From positions 1 to 5,645 of the forward strand of contig JAJRDC010000129.1 of the NCBI GenBank assembly GCA_028678635.1: a stretch of 5,645 bases of DNA, in the 5' to 3' direction. The position numbers were made by a program, and so were the translations under genes. Source of the stretch: Methanomicrobiales archaeon. Its GTDB lineage: Archaea; Halobacteriota; Methanomicrobia; Methanomicrobiales; JACTUA01. This document shows, one piece after another, positions 1-5,645 of the stretch (within the stretch, counting starts at the first letter, position 1; the number at the start of each line of letters is the position of its first letter). The notes beneath the pieces were generated by a model that saw only the letters and a list, made by a program, of their open reading frames with translations, did not search any database and had not been told where the DNA came from.

Positions 1-595
1 TCCCGATGAGGGCTCCCGAGAAGAGGCCGGAGAGATCCGCGACCCGGAGCCGGTAGGCCACGTACCCGAAGGCGAATGCCACGAGGGCCGCGAAGGCCAG
101 GTTCCTGAGGGGGACCTGGTAGGCCAGGTCCATGAAGAGCCAGGTGGCCATGGCCACACCCAGGCTCTCCACCATGAGGACGTCGCTGCGGTTTTTGAGC
201 GCTGTCTTGATGAGCATGGCCACGATGACGCCGATGAGCCCCACCAGGGGTTCGAACTGCCCCATGGCCAGCATGACCAGGAGGGAACCGGCGACCGCAC
301 CGGAAAAGTACAGGAAATGGGGGTGGAGCCCGGGTCTCGCCGCCCGGTAGGCAATCTCGCCGAAGACCACGATGGCCACCGCCTGGAGCAGGGCAAAGAG
401 GGGGAGCCACCCGGGTGCATAGAGAATGGCCAGGACCGCGAGGGAGATGGATGCGGACTTGGTTCCCCGGATCAGGAAGAGGAGGGCGGAGAAGAGGATC
501 AAAAGGATGGAAAGGATCACGGGCGGCTGGAGGTAGGGGGCCGCAAGTACAAAGGCGATGGTCAGGGGGATGGCCACCCACGATCCGGCCCGCAT
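1..595 (-). CDS. DUF92/TIGR00297-type integral membrane protein (N-terminal part, runs off the left edge)
   Basis: Reading the reverse complement from the ATG at 595 gives 198 uninterrupted residues to the window edge. The protein is strongly hydrophobic, with about eight predicted membrane segments near residues 5-22, 25-43, 49-60, 64-84, 95-111, 116-132, 143-158 and 165-182. Residues 181-198 (YRLRVADLSGLFSGALIG) resemble the start of the DUF92 domain, the family that includes plant VTE6 (phytyl-phosphate kinase). The preceding segment, with TALKNRSD near residue 131, resembles the dolichol-kinase/cytidylyltransferase-like region that precedes DUF92 in archaeal TIGR00297 proteins. A role in phosphorylating an isoprenoid alcohol in the membrane is inference from that family. 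A TAG stop lies two codons before the ATG, so this is the most upstream start. AGGAG directly abuts the ATG with no spacer, which is unusual. The C-terminal half lies outside the window. The family call is from remembered similarity only. Confidence 0.6.
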   Translation of the reverse strand, partial: MRAGSWVAIPLTIAFVLAAPYLQPPVILSILLILFSALLFLIRGTKSASISLAVLAILYAPGWLPLFALLQAVAIVVFGEIAYRAARPGLHPHFLYFSGAVAGSLLVMLAMGQFEPLVGLIGVIVAMLIKTALKNRSDVLMVESLGVAMATWLFMDLAYQVPLRNLAFAALVAFAFGYVAYRLRVADLSGLFSGALIG

Positions 596-652
596 CTCCT
601 AGCTGATCGGTTGGCGGGATGGAAGAGCCTTTCGGGTAGCCGGCCCCCATCC

Positions 653-672
653 CCCCGCCTCTTACGGCGGGG
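653..672. repeat. GC-rich perfect hairpin in the divergent DUF92/valS spacer
   Basis: CCCCGCC (653-659) and GGCGGGG (666-672) are exact reverse complements around a 6-nt loop. The element lies 16 bases upstream of the TATA-like box at 688. It could be an operator for valS, or part of the 5' leader of the minus-strand membrane protein if that transcript starts upstream of it. No T-run follows on either strand, so it does not look like an intrinsic terminator. In DNA this GC-rich a 7-bp stem may also be chance. Confidence 0.4.
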
Positions 673-687
673 ATCGTTTGCGAGAGG

Positions 688-695
688 TATATTTT
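688..695 (+). promoter_or_regulatory. TATA box for valS, possibly shared with the divergent membrane-protein gene
   Basis: TATATTTT is the most AT-rich stretch in this spacer and is preceded by a purine-rich BRE-like GCGAGAGG. Its centre is about 31 bases upstream of the valS ATG at 723, so transcription would start around 716-720 with a leader of only a few bases. Read on the minus strand, the same bases form GAAAATATAC with a purine-rich flank, also a good archaeal TATA box. It would start the DUF92-type gene near 662-665, giving a leader of about 65-70 nt. Position and composition are seen; promoter use is inferred. Confidence 0.55.
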
Positions 696-722
696 CTCCC
701 AGTGACAACGCTTGCCGCAAGG

Positions 723-3326
723 ATGGCAGAAAGACCCGAGATTCCCACGCAGTACGATTTCCGCGAGGTGGAGGGGCGCTGGCAGCGGGCCTGGCGGGAC
801 CAGGACTTCTACTTTGACCCGGCCTCGCACAAACCCCGCTACATCATCGACACCCCACCCCCGTACCCGACCGGGAACTTCCACATCGGAAACGCGCTGA
901 ACTGGTGCTACATTGACTTCATTGCCCGATACAAGCGGATGCGGGGGTACAATGTCATGTTCCCCCAGGGGTGGGACTGCCACGGGCTTCCCACCGAGGT
1001 GAAGGTGGAAGAGATCCACCACATCACCAAGAACGATGTCTCCCGGGAGGAGTTCCGGAGGATGTGCCGGGATCTGACGGCGAAAAACATCGCCCTCATG
1101 CGCACCACCATGCGGGGGCTGGGGTTCTCCACCGACTGGTCCCACGAGTACATCACCATGCTCCCGGAGTACTATACAAAGACCCAGAAGTCCTTCCTCC
1201 AGATGTTTGCCAGGGGCTACATCTACCAGTCGGAGCACCCGGTGAACTTCTGCACGCGGTGCGAGACGGCCATCGCGTATGCCGAGGTGACCTACGACGA
1301 CCGGAAGACCACCCTCCACCACTTTGACTTCGACGGGGTCGAGATCGCCACCTCCCGGCCGGAGCTCCTGGCCGCGTGTGTCGCCGTGGCCGTTCACCCC
1401 GGTGACGAACGGTACCGGGGGCTGGAAGGGCGGGACCTCCTGGTGCCCTTCTTCGGCCACCGGGTGCCGGTGATCCGGGACGAGGCGGTGGACCCGTCCT
1501 TCGGCACCGGCGCTGTCATGATCTGCACCTTCGGCGACAAGCAGGACGTGCACTGGTGGAAGCAGCACAACCTCCCCCTCCGGAAGGCCATCGACCGCCG
1601 GGGAAGGATGACCTCCATCGCCGGCAAGTACGAGGGGAGGCGGGTGGAGGAGGCCCGGGCCGCCATCGTGGGGGACATGAAGGACCAGGGGATCCTGAAG
1701 GGCCAGCACCCGCTGGAACAGCGGGTGGGGACATGCTGGCGGTGTAAAACTCCCATCGAGATCCTCTCAGGCCGGCAGTGGTTCGTCAGGGTGAAGCCTG
1801 ACGAGATCCTGGAGGCAGCCCGGGAGATCTCCTGGATCCCGGAGCACATGTTCATCCGCCTGGAGAACTGGGTCACCCAGATGGAGTGGGACTGGTGTAT
1901 CTCCCGGCAGCGGATCTTTGCCACCCCCATCCCTGCCTGGTCCTGCCGGAAGTGCAACGCCATCATCCTTCCCCGTGAGGAGGACCTGCCTGTCGATCCG
2001 ACCCGGGAGCAGCCGAAGGAGCCCTGCCCTTCCTGCGGCGCCCGGGACACCGCTGTCGGCGAGGAGGACGTGCTGGACACCTGGATGGACTCCTCCATCT
2101 CCGTCCTGCACGTGACCGGCTGGGACGGGAAGGGGAATTCCCCGCTCTTCCCGGCCCAGCTCCGGCCGCAGGGCCACGACATCATCCGGACCTGGGCCTG
2201 TTACACGATCCTCCGCTCGGTGGCCCTCACCGGCCTGAAGCCCTGGGATGCGATCCTCGTGAACGGGATGGTACTGGGGGAGGACGGGTTCAAGATGTCC
2301 AAGAGCCGGGGCAACATCATCGCCCCCGAGGAGATCCTGGTGAAGTACGGCGCAGATGCCTTCCGCCAGTGGGGGGCCGGCGGCGCTGCCACGGGATCCG
2401 ACATCATGTTCAACTGGAACGACGTGATCGCCGCCTCCCGGTTCCAGACCAAGCTCTGGAACATCGCCCGGTTCGCCCTCCTGCAGCTGGACGATGCCGC
2501 TAGGTCGGATGCCACCCCGGTCACGGCCCTCGCTGACCGGTGGCTCCTCACCCGCCTCTCGGCCACCGTGGAGGAGGTGACCCGGGCCATGGAGGAGTAC
2601 CAGTTCGACCGGGCCCTCCGGGCGATCCGGGAGTTCTCCTGGAACGTTCTTGCCGATGAGTACATCGAGCTGGCCAAGGGCCGGCTCTACACGAAAGGGG
2701 AAGGGCGTGCGGGAGCGGCCAGGGCGCTGGCCGTGACACTGGACGCCCTCTCCCGGATGCTGGCCCCCTTCCTCCCCCACTTTGCTGAGGAGGTGCACCA
2801 CATCCTGGCCCCTGCCAGGGGTTCGATCCACCTCTCTCACTGGGCGGATTTCTCGTTCTCCGACGCGGTGGCTGCGGGGGACGGGGACCGGCTGGTGCGG
2901 CTCGTCTCCGAGCTGCGCCGGTACAAGCACGAGCAGGGTCTCGCCCTGAACGCCCCCTTCGGGTCCCTCACCATCTATGGCCCGTATCCCCTGGATGATG
3001 CCGGCGACCTGGGAAGGGCCCTCAATGCCGCCGTGGAGTGGCGGACGGAGACCCCCCGGCTGGAACGGGTGGTAAAGGAAGTGAAGTTCCAGCGGGCCGT
3101 CATCGGCCCTGCGCTGCGGAAGCAGGCGGGGGCGTTCATGGAGGCGGTGAAGGCCCTGCCTCCTGAGCAGCTGGAGCATCCACCGGCCACCGTGCGGATC
3201 GGGCACGAAGAGGTACCGGTGCCGCCCGGATCCTTCTCGCCGGTCTTTGCCTACCGTATCGGAGGCGCCGCCGTGGACGTGGTCACGATCGGCGATGCCG
3301 TCGTCGCGATCCGGCGAGCGCCCTGA
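723..3326 (+). CDS. valS: Valyl-tRNA synthetase (archaeal type)
   Basis: This class I aminoacyl-tRNA synthetase attaches valine to tRNA-Val in the cytoplasm, using ATP. The 867-residue protein has the HIGH-type motif HIGN at 54-57, the signature [14 protein letters not shown] soon after, WDWCISRQR at 389-397, DTWMDSS at 452-458 and KMSKS at 524-528. A CP1 editing domain, which clears mischarged threonine, spans roughly 185-330 with TSRPE at 210-214 and FGTGAV at 260-265. Cysteine pairs at 177/180, 338/341, 408/411 and 435/438 probably bind zinc. The anticodon-binding domain starts near WLLTRL at 607 and includes [13 protein letters not shown] at 637. Length and motifs fit archaeal ValRS, not IleRS or LeuRS. 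The ATG at 723 is chosen over an in-frame TTG at 678 and GTG at 702, because the TATA box at 688 lies inside that extension and residue 1 onward gives a normal family N-terminus. No Shine-Dalgarno sequence precedes it, so the mRNA may be leaderless. The last 44 bases overlap the end of tmk on the other strand. Confidence 0.96.
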   Translation: MAERPEIPTQYDFREVEGRWQRAWRDQDFYFDPASHKPRYIIDTPPPYPTGNFHIGNALNWCYIDFIARYKRMRGYNVMFPQGWDCHGLPTEVKVEEIHHITKNDVSREEFRRMCRDLTAKNIALMRTTMRGLGFSTDWSHEYITMLPEYYTKTQKSFLQMFARGYIYQSEHPVNFCTRCETAIAYAEVTYDDRKTTLHHFDFDGVEIATSRPELLAACVAVAVHPGDERYRGLEGRDLLVPFFGHRVPVIRDEAVDPSFGTGAVMICTFGDKQDVHWWKQHNLPLRKAIDRRGRMTSIAGKYEGRRVEEARAAIVGDMKDQGILKGQHPLEQRVGTCWRCKTPIEILSGRQWFVRVKPDEILEAAREISWIPEHMFIRLENWVTQMEWDWCISRQRIFATPIPAWSCRKCNAIILPREEDLPVDPTREQPKEPCPSCGARDTAVGEEDVLDTWMDSSISVLHVTGWDGKGNSPLFPAQLRPQGHDIIRTWACYTILRSVALTGLKPWDAILVNGMVLGEDGFKMSKSRGNIIAPEEILVKYGADAFRQWGAGGAATGSDIMFNWNDVIAASRFQTKLWNIARFALLQLDDAARSDATPVTALADRWLLTRLSATVEEVTRAMEEYQFDRALRAIREFSWNVLADEYIELAKGRLYTKGEGRAGAARALAVTLDALSRMLAPFLPHFAEEVHHILAPARGSIHLSHWADFSFSDAVAAGDGDRLVRLVSELRRYKHEQGLALNAPFGSLTIYGPYPLDDAGDLGRALNAAVEWRTETPRLERVVKEVKFQRAVIGPALRKQAGAFMEAVKALPPEQLEHPPATVRIGHEEVPVPPGSFSPVFAYRIGGAAVDVVTIGDAVVAIRRAP

Positions 3327-3900
3327 TCTCGCCGGCCACGAACCGGCAGATCTCCCCTTGTTCCCCCATGGCGTCGATGACCACGAACCGGGCAGGCTCC
3401 TCCTCGGCCAGGGCCAGGTACCGGGCCTGCACCCGGGAGAGGATCTCCTCCTCCTCAAAGTGTTCCCTGGCCCGGCTGTCAGGGAGCCGTGCCAGGGCCT
3501 CTTCCACAGGGAGGACCAGGAGGAACGTGCGGTCAGGGGGGATCGTCCAGCCGGCGTGGACCGCCCGGAGCCAGTCCAGGGGTTCCGTGAGGACCCCGTC
3601 CAGCATCACCGACTGGTACGCGTAGCGGCTGTCGGTGTACCGGTCCGAGATAACGAGGCCCCCGTCGCGAAGGGCCGGCCCCACCACCGTCGCCAGGTGG
3701 GCGGCATGGTCCGCCGCAAAGAGGAGGGCTTCCGTCACGGGATCCACCCGTTCGGCGATGGCCCGCCGCACCTGGTCCCCCACCCAGGTGGCGCCGGGCT
3801 CCCGGGTGAAGAGGGGCGAGAGGTCAGGGAGCTCCCGCTTCAGGCCCTCCACCAGGCTGGACTTCCCGCTCCCATCGATGCCCTCGATGGTGATCAGCAT
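3283..3900 (-). CDS. tmk: Thymidylate kinase (dTMP kinase)
   Basis: Transfers phosphate from ATP to dTMP, giving dTDP for dTTP and DNA synthesis; a soluble cytoplasmic P-loop enzyme. The 205-residue protein is of usual family length. It shows the P-loop GIDGSGKSS at 7-15, TREPGATW at 32-39 (family consensus TREPGGT, so a Gly-to-Ala change), the hallmark DRY at 86-88 within [12 protein letters not shown], and an arginine-containing lid region around [10 protein letters not shown] at 139-148. The start is the ATG at 3900, not the in-frame ATG at 3921, because GGAGGGG lies at 3907-3913 with suitable spacing and [10 protein letters not shown] is the typical N-terminus. The start overlaps the stop of the upstream HisA-like gene by 7 nt, suggesting translational coupling. 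The C-terminal end, SRRRHRRS, is arginine-rich and encoded wholly within the 44-bp overlap with valS, so it may be an acquired extension. Confidence 0.95.
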   Translation of the reverse strand: MLITIEGIDGSGKSSLVEGLKRELPDLSPLFTREPGATWVGDQVRRAIAERVDPVTEALLFAADHAAHLATVVGPALRDGGLVISDRYTDSRYAYQSVMLDGVLTEPLDWLRAVHAGWTIPPDRTFLLVLPVEEALARLPDSRAREHFEEEEILSRVQARYLALAEEEPARFVVIDAMGEQGEICRFVAGEIRALAGSRRRHRRS

Positions 3901-4562
3901 GGGGCACCCCTCCGGATCCATTCCACGGGGATAGCACCGCGGTGCAGGGCCGTGGCTAGGATGGCCCCGTCGTAGCCGGCCCGTTCCAGCCGTTCCAGGT
4001 CCCGGGGGCCCGCGATGCCTCCGCCCCAGAAGAGGCGGCCGGGGTAGGCGGCCCGGAGCTTCTCCACGTCGGGCGGCAGACCCCGCCCGGTCCCTACGGC
4101 CCCCAGGTTCAGGAGGATACAGCCGTCAAAGGAGAGTCCGGCCGCCTGGCAGAGGAAGGGGACCGGTTCCTGGCCGGAGGGAATGACCCTGCCATGCCTC
4201 ACATCCACCGACAGGAATGCGCCCCGGTACCGCGACAGGTCGGCACCTGCCGTCTCGGTGCCCACCACGTTCACGACCTTCGGGTGCCGGAGGAGGTCGG
4301 CTGGATCCCGGCACCCGCGGTCCACGTAGCACCGGTCCACGAGCCCCGCGCAGTCCAGGATGGTCCGGTCATGGGACTCCCTGCCCCCGATCCGGTCCAG
4401 GTCTGCCAGGTAGAGGAACCGTGGGCGGATCGCCCCGATGACAGGGATGGGATCCGCGGTGGTGACGAGGCACGACCGCAGCGGCCGGTACGATGCCCGG
4501 TCCCCTTTCTCGCCGTGGACCACCTGCCCCCCCATGAGATCCAGGGCCAGCACCAGCTCCAT
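3894..4562 (-). CDS. HisA/HisF-related TIM-barrel protein (COG1411/TIGR00734 type), function unknown
   Basis: A 222-residue protein related to HisA (ProFAR isomerase) but of the divergent methanogen-type subfamily. Visible motifs: LALDLMGGQVVHGEKGD at 5-21, keeping the catalytic Asp8 position of HisA; FLYLADLDRIGG at 49-60, typical of the subfamily; GTET at 101-104; LSVDVRHGRV at 117-126, keeping the second catalytic Asp (D120); FWGGGIAGPRDL at 178-189, the second phosphate-binding loop; and ILATALHRG at 201-209. The first HisA phosphate loop GGGIR is replaced by DRGCR at 81-85, and the Asp-containing DGT motif by LGAVGT at 153-158, so it is unlikely to be the true histidine enzyme. Start chosen at the ATG at 4562, because a longer reading frame upstream is low-complexity and overlaps the TPR gene. 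No Shine-Dalgarno sequence is present; a TATA-like box lies about 27 bases upstream. It ends in a 7-nt overlap with tmk. Nearby mfnB suggests, but does not prove, a C1-cofactor role. Confidence 0.85.
   Translation of the reverse strand: MELVLALDLMGGQVVHGEKGDRASYRPLRSCLVTTADPIPVIGAIRPRFLYLADLDRIGGRESHDRTILDCAGLVDRCYVDRGCRDPADLLRHPKVVNVVGTETAGADLSRYRGAFLSVDVRHGRVIPSGQEPVPFLCQAAGLSFDGCILLNLGAVGTGRGLPPDVEKLRAAYPGRLFWGGGIAGPRDLERLERAGYDGAILATALHRGAIPVEWIRRGAPC
3907..3913 (-). promoter_or_regulatory. Shine-Dalgarno site deciding the tmk start
   Basis: On the minus strand GGAGGGG lies inside the last codons of the HisA-like gene. GGAGG (3913-3909) is 8 nt from the ATG at 3900. No comparable site precedes the alternative ATG at 3921. 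This fixes the tmk start and lets ribosomes finishing the upstream gene reinitiate. Confidence 0.7.
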
Positions 4563-4584
4563 GGGGGAGAGGTTGCCTTTCCGG

Positions 4585-4593
4585 CATATCAAT
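4585..4593 (-). promoter_or_regulatory. Possible TATA box for the HisA-like gene
   Basis: Within the 58-bp spacer after the TPR stop codon, the minus strand reads ATTGATATG, the only AT-rich stretch there. Its centre is about 27 bases from the ATG at 4562, the distance expected if transcription starts at or next to the ATG. No Shine-Dalgarno sequence precedes that ATG. The box is weak, and read-through from the TPR gene is equally possible. Confidence 0.3.
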
Positions 4594-4620
4594 GATGGCG
4601 ATGGAGGTACCCGGGTCCCG

Positions 4621-5370
4621 CTAGAAGAGCCAGGGGATGTGGCGCCCCATGGCCAGTTCCCGTACCTTCTCGGTGGAGGCATCCGCCTCCGCGTCCCTCC
4701 CCAGCCGCCGGAGGGCCGCCGCCTTGTTGTTCCACGGCGTGATATCGTGGGGATTCAGCGTGATGGCCCGGTCGAAGGACTCGACGGCCTCTTCGAACCG
4801 GCCAAGGCCTGCGAGCGCGACACCCGTGTTCGTGGCCACCACCCCGACACCGGGGTTCAGCCTGTCGCATTCCCGGTAGCAGGCCAGGGCGTCCTGGTAC
4901 TGCCGTGTATCGGCAAGCGCGACCCCCTTGTTGTACCATGCCTTGGGATATGCCGGCTCGATCCCGATGATGTGATCGTAGCACCGGATCGCCTCATCGT
5001 ACTCCCCCTGGTAGTAGAAGCAGTTCCCCAGGGCGTACCATGCCTCCAGGTGGTCGGGCCGGGAGGCAATGACCTGGTCCAGGCACGGCATGGCCTCGTT
5101 GTACCGGCCCATCTGGTACAGCACCAGGCCCCGGAAGAACCAGGCATCCACCTGGAGGGGGTCCGTATCGATGACCTTCTGGCAGCAGTCAAGGGCCCGC
5201 TGGAAGAATCCCATCCGCTGGTATCCCGCTGCCTTCCCGAGCCATGCCCGGCGGAGTCCGGGCTGACCGGAGAGGGCCTGGTCCAGTATCTCCTGCGATT
5301 CGCGGTAGCGTCCCAGCGCGAACTCCTCCATCCCCCTGCAGCAGTACTCCCGTCCCTCACGATCACCCAC
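4621..5370 (-). CDS. Tetratricopeptide repeat (TPR) protein, seven tandem repeats
   Basis: The 249-residue protein is almost entirely TPR. Seven 34-residue units follow one another without gaps at about 7-40, 41-74, 75-108, 109-142, 143-176, 177-210 and 211-244. Most show the family pattern: an aromatic near position 3-4 (AWLGK, AWFFR, AWYAL, AWYNK), Gly/Ala near 8, Tyr/Phe near 11, Ala near 20 and Pro near 32. No signal peptide or membrane segment is visible, so it is probably cytoplasmic. TPR solenoids bind peptides or partner proteins; the partner here cannot be read from the sequence. The start is GTG at 5370, supported by AGGTGAT at 5376-5382 with 6 nt between GGTGA and the GTG. It is the first minus-strand gene of a possible TPR, HisA-like, tmk unit, separated from the next gene by 58 bp, and is divergent from mfnB. 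Confidence 0.9.
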   Translation of the reverse strand: MGDREGREYCCRGMEEFALGRYRESQEILDQALSGQPGLRRAWLGKAAGYQRMGFFQRALDCCQKVIDTDPLQVDAWFFRGLVLYQMGRYNEAMPCLDQVIASRPDHLEAWYALGNCFYYQGEYDEAIRCYDHIIGIEPAYPKAWYNKGVALADTRQYQDALACYRECDRLNPGVGVVATNTGVALAGLGRFEEAVESFDRAITLNPHDITPWNNKAAALRRLGRDAEADASTEKVRELAMGRHIPWLF

Positions 5371-5375
5371 GCAGC

Positions 5376-5382
5376 ATCACCT
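5376..5382 (-). promoter_or_regulatory. Strong Shine-Dalgarno site for the GTG start of the TPR gene
   Basis: The minus strand reads AGGTGAT, a close match to the extended archaeal Shine-Dalgarno GGAGGTGATC, followed by GCTGC and then GTG at 5370. This decides for the GTG over the in-frame ATG 13 codons further in. Confidence 0.7.
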
Positions 5383-5432
5383 GCCGGTTCTCCCTTTCCC
5401 GTGGTCCCTCAACCCACATGGAGGTTGCCCCG

Positions 5433-5450
5433 GGGGTCGCTCCGGACCCC
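5433..5450. repeat. Perfect 6-bp inverted repeat in the TPR/mfnB spacer
   Basis: GGGGTC (5433-5438) and GACCCC (5445-5450) pair perfectly around a 6-nt loop. It would form a hairpin in the TPR gene's leader if that transcript begins further right. Without a T-run it is not an obvious terminator. The short length and high GC allow chance. Confidence 0.3.
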
Positions 5451-5498
5451 TGCCTCTACTCCGGAATCCTGCGAAACACGGGAAACGCCTGTCCCCCC

Positions 5499-5522
5499 GG
5501 TTCACCGGAATCGTGGCGAACC
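5499..5522. promoter_or_regulatory. Imperfect inverted repeat upstream of mfnB (possible operator)
   Basis: GGTTCACC (5499-5506) and GGCGAACC (5515-5522) are reverse complements at 7 of 8 positions, with an 8-nt spacer. The left arm is also part of a smaller palindrome, CCGGT-TC-ACCGG (5497-5508). The element ends just upstream of the AT-rich promoter-like stretch of mfnB, a position where an archaeal regulator could act. No known regulator motif is recognised. Confidence 0.3.
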
Positions 5523-5539
5523 ACCCTTATCGCAACCAC

Positions 5540-5547
5540 TATTAAGA
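5540..5547 (+). promoter_or_regulatory. Possible TATA box for mfnB
   Basis: TATTAAGA is the most AT-rich stretch of the spacer, centred about 25 bases before the mfnB ATG, which would give a leaderless or nearly leaderless transcript. An alternative box, CTTATCGC at 5526-5533, would give a leader of roughly 13 nt. No Shine-Dalgarno sequence is present before the ATG. No clear separate promoter for the TPR gene was seen; the same AT-rich stretch could serve it on the minus strand with a long leader. Confidence 0.4.
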
Positions 5548-5567
5548 TCTACGTTACACCATGATCC

Positions 5568-5645
5568 ATGCGGTTGCTCGTCAGCCCGAGCTCTCTCGAG
5601 GAGGCGGCCCGATCGCTGGCCGCCGACATCATCGACGTGAAGCGC
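5568..5645 (+). CDS. mfnB: (5-formylfuran-3-yl)methyl phosphate synthase, N-terminal 26 codons only
   Basis: The window ends 26 codons into this gene. The N-terminus MRLLVSPSSLEEAARSLAAD followed by IIDVKR matches the start of the MfnB family (COG1891, formerly UPF0264), whose members begin LLVSP, then an EEA segment, then ADIIDVK. MfnB condenses two glyceraldehyde 3-phosphate molecules into the furan phosphate precursor of methanofuran. The lysine at position 25 here aligns with the Schiff-base lysine (Lys27 in the Methanocaldococcus jannaschii enzyme). The segment before it is two residues shorter, because the usual GGAD is reduced to AD. The start is fixed by the family N-terminus; the ATG seven bases earlier is in another frame. 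It is divergent from the TPR gene. Identification rests on 26 residues, but the motif is distinctive. Confidence 0.82.
   Translation, partial: MRLLVSPSSLEEAARSLAADIIDVKR

Noticed and set aside
678..722. Longer valS start at TTG 678 or GTG 702
   Set aside because: The TATA-like box lies within this stretch, the extra residues are not typical of the family, and neither codon has a ribosome site.
317..817. Plus-strand frames over the left 800 bases
   Set aside because: The minus strand codes for a coherent multi-pass membrane protein over 1-595. The plus frames are low-complexity and cross the divergent promoter and the valS start.
1767..3458. 563-residue open frame on the minus strand opposite valS
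   Set aside because: valS has strong family motifs throughout the opposite strand. The antisense frame has low-complexity Gly/Arg/Pro/His-rich composition with no recognisable domain, as expected of GC-rich codon shadows.
3247..3975. 242-residue plus-strand frame opposite tmk
   Set aside because: Antisense of a clear thymidylate kinase, with Pro/Gly/Arg-rich composition and no domain.
4563..4682. 40-residue N-terminal extension of the HisA-like protein
   Set aside because: It overlaps the TPR coding region, is Pro/Ser/Gly-rich, and precedes the standard HisA-family N-terminus at the ATG at 4562.
5418..5564. 48-codon ORF just before mfnB, ending four bases from its start
   Set aside because: It could be imagined as a leader peptide, but it has no ribosome site, no recognisable composition, and spans the likely mfnB promoter and operator-like repeat.
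4438..5640. 400-residue open frame on the plus strand opposite the HisA-like and TPR genes
   Set aside because: It crosses two well-supported minus-strand genes and the mfnB start. It contains no family motif and is a GC-driven shadow.
1..5645. Defence system, mobile element, CRISPR array or RNA gene
   Set aside because: No transposase, integrase, toxin-antitoxin pair, nuclease, spaced direct repeats or tRNA/rRNA-like sequence was seen. All coding space is taken by core-type genes.

Overview
The window is GC-rich DNA (about 64% by eye). It most likely comes from a methanogenic archaeon of the Methanomicrobiales type. The evidence is an archaeal-type valyl-tRNA synthetase, a HisA-related protein of the kind found in methanogens, and the first codons of mfnB, the methanofuran (furan ring) biosynthesis enzyme. 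Archaeal TATA-like boxes sit about 25-31 bases upstream of several start codons. No mobile element, CRISPR array, rRNA or tRNA gene is visible.

Layout. Bases 1-595 (minus strand) hold the N-terminal 198 residues of a polytopic membrane protein of the DUF92/TIGR00297 type, which runs off the left edge. A 127-bp divergent spacer follows, with a TATA box that could serve both directions and a GC-rich hairpin. valS (723-3326, plus) fills the left half. Its 3' end overlaps tail-to-tail, by 44 bp, with tmk (thymidylate kinase, 3283-3900, minus). Next on the minus strand are a HisA-related TIM-barrel protein (3894-4562) and a seven-repeat TPR protein (4621-5370). All three minus-strand genes read in the order TPR, HisA-like, tmk, and the last two share a 7-nt stop/start overlap. 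A 197-bp divergent spacer then separates the TPR gene from mfnB, which starts at 5568 on the plus strand and runs off the right edge after 26 codons.

How the genes work together. valS and tmk are housekeeping genes (tRNA charging; dTMP to dTDP). mfnB makes the furan precursor of methanofuran, the first one-carbon carrier of methanogenesis. The HisA-like protein is not an ordinary histidine enzyme: it keeps some HisA motifs and has lost others. Its position two genes from mfnB makes a role in C1-cofactor metabolism a reasonable but unproven guess. The TPR protein is probably a protein-interaction scaffold with no evident partner. Start-site inspection suggests two styles in this short stretch: TPR and tmk have clear Shine-Dalgarno sequences, whereas valS, the HisA-like gene and mfnB have none and carry TATA-like boxes where leaderless mRNAs would need them. 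I found no defence, toxin or otherwise exotic system; this looks like an ordinary chromosomal core region with a few points worth checking.
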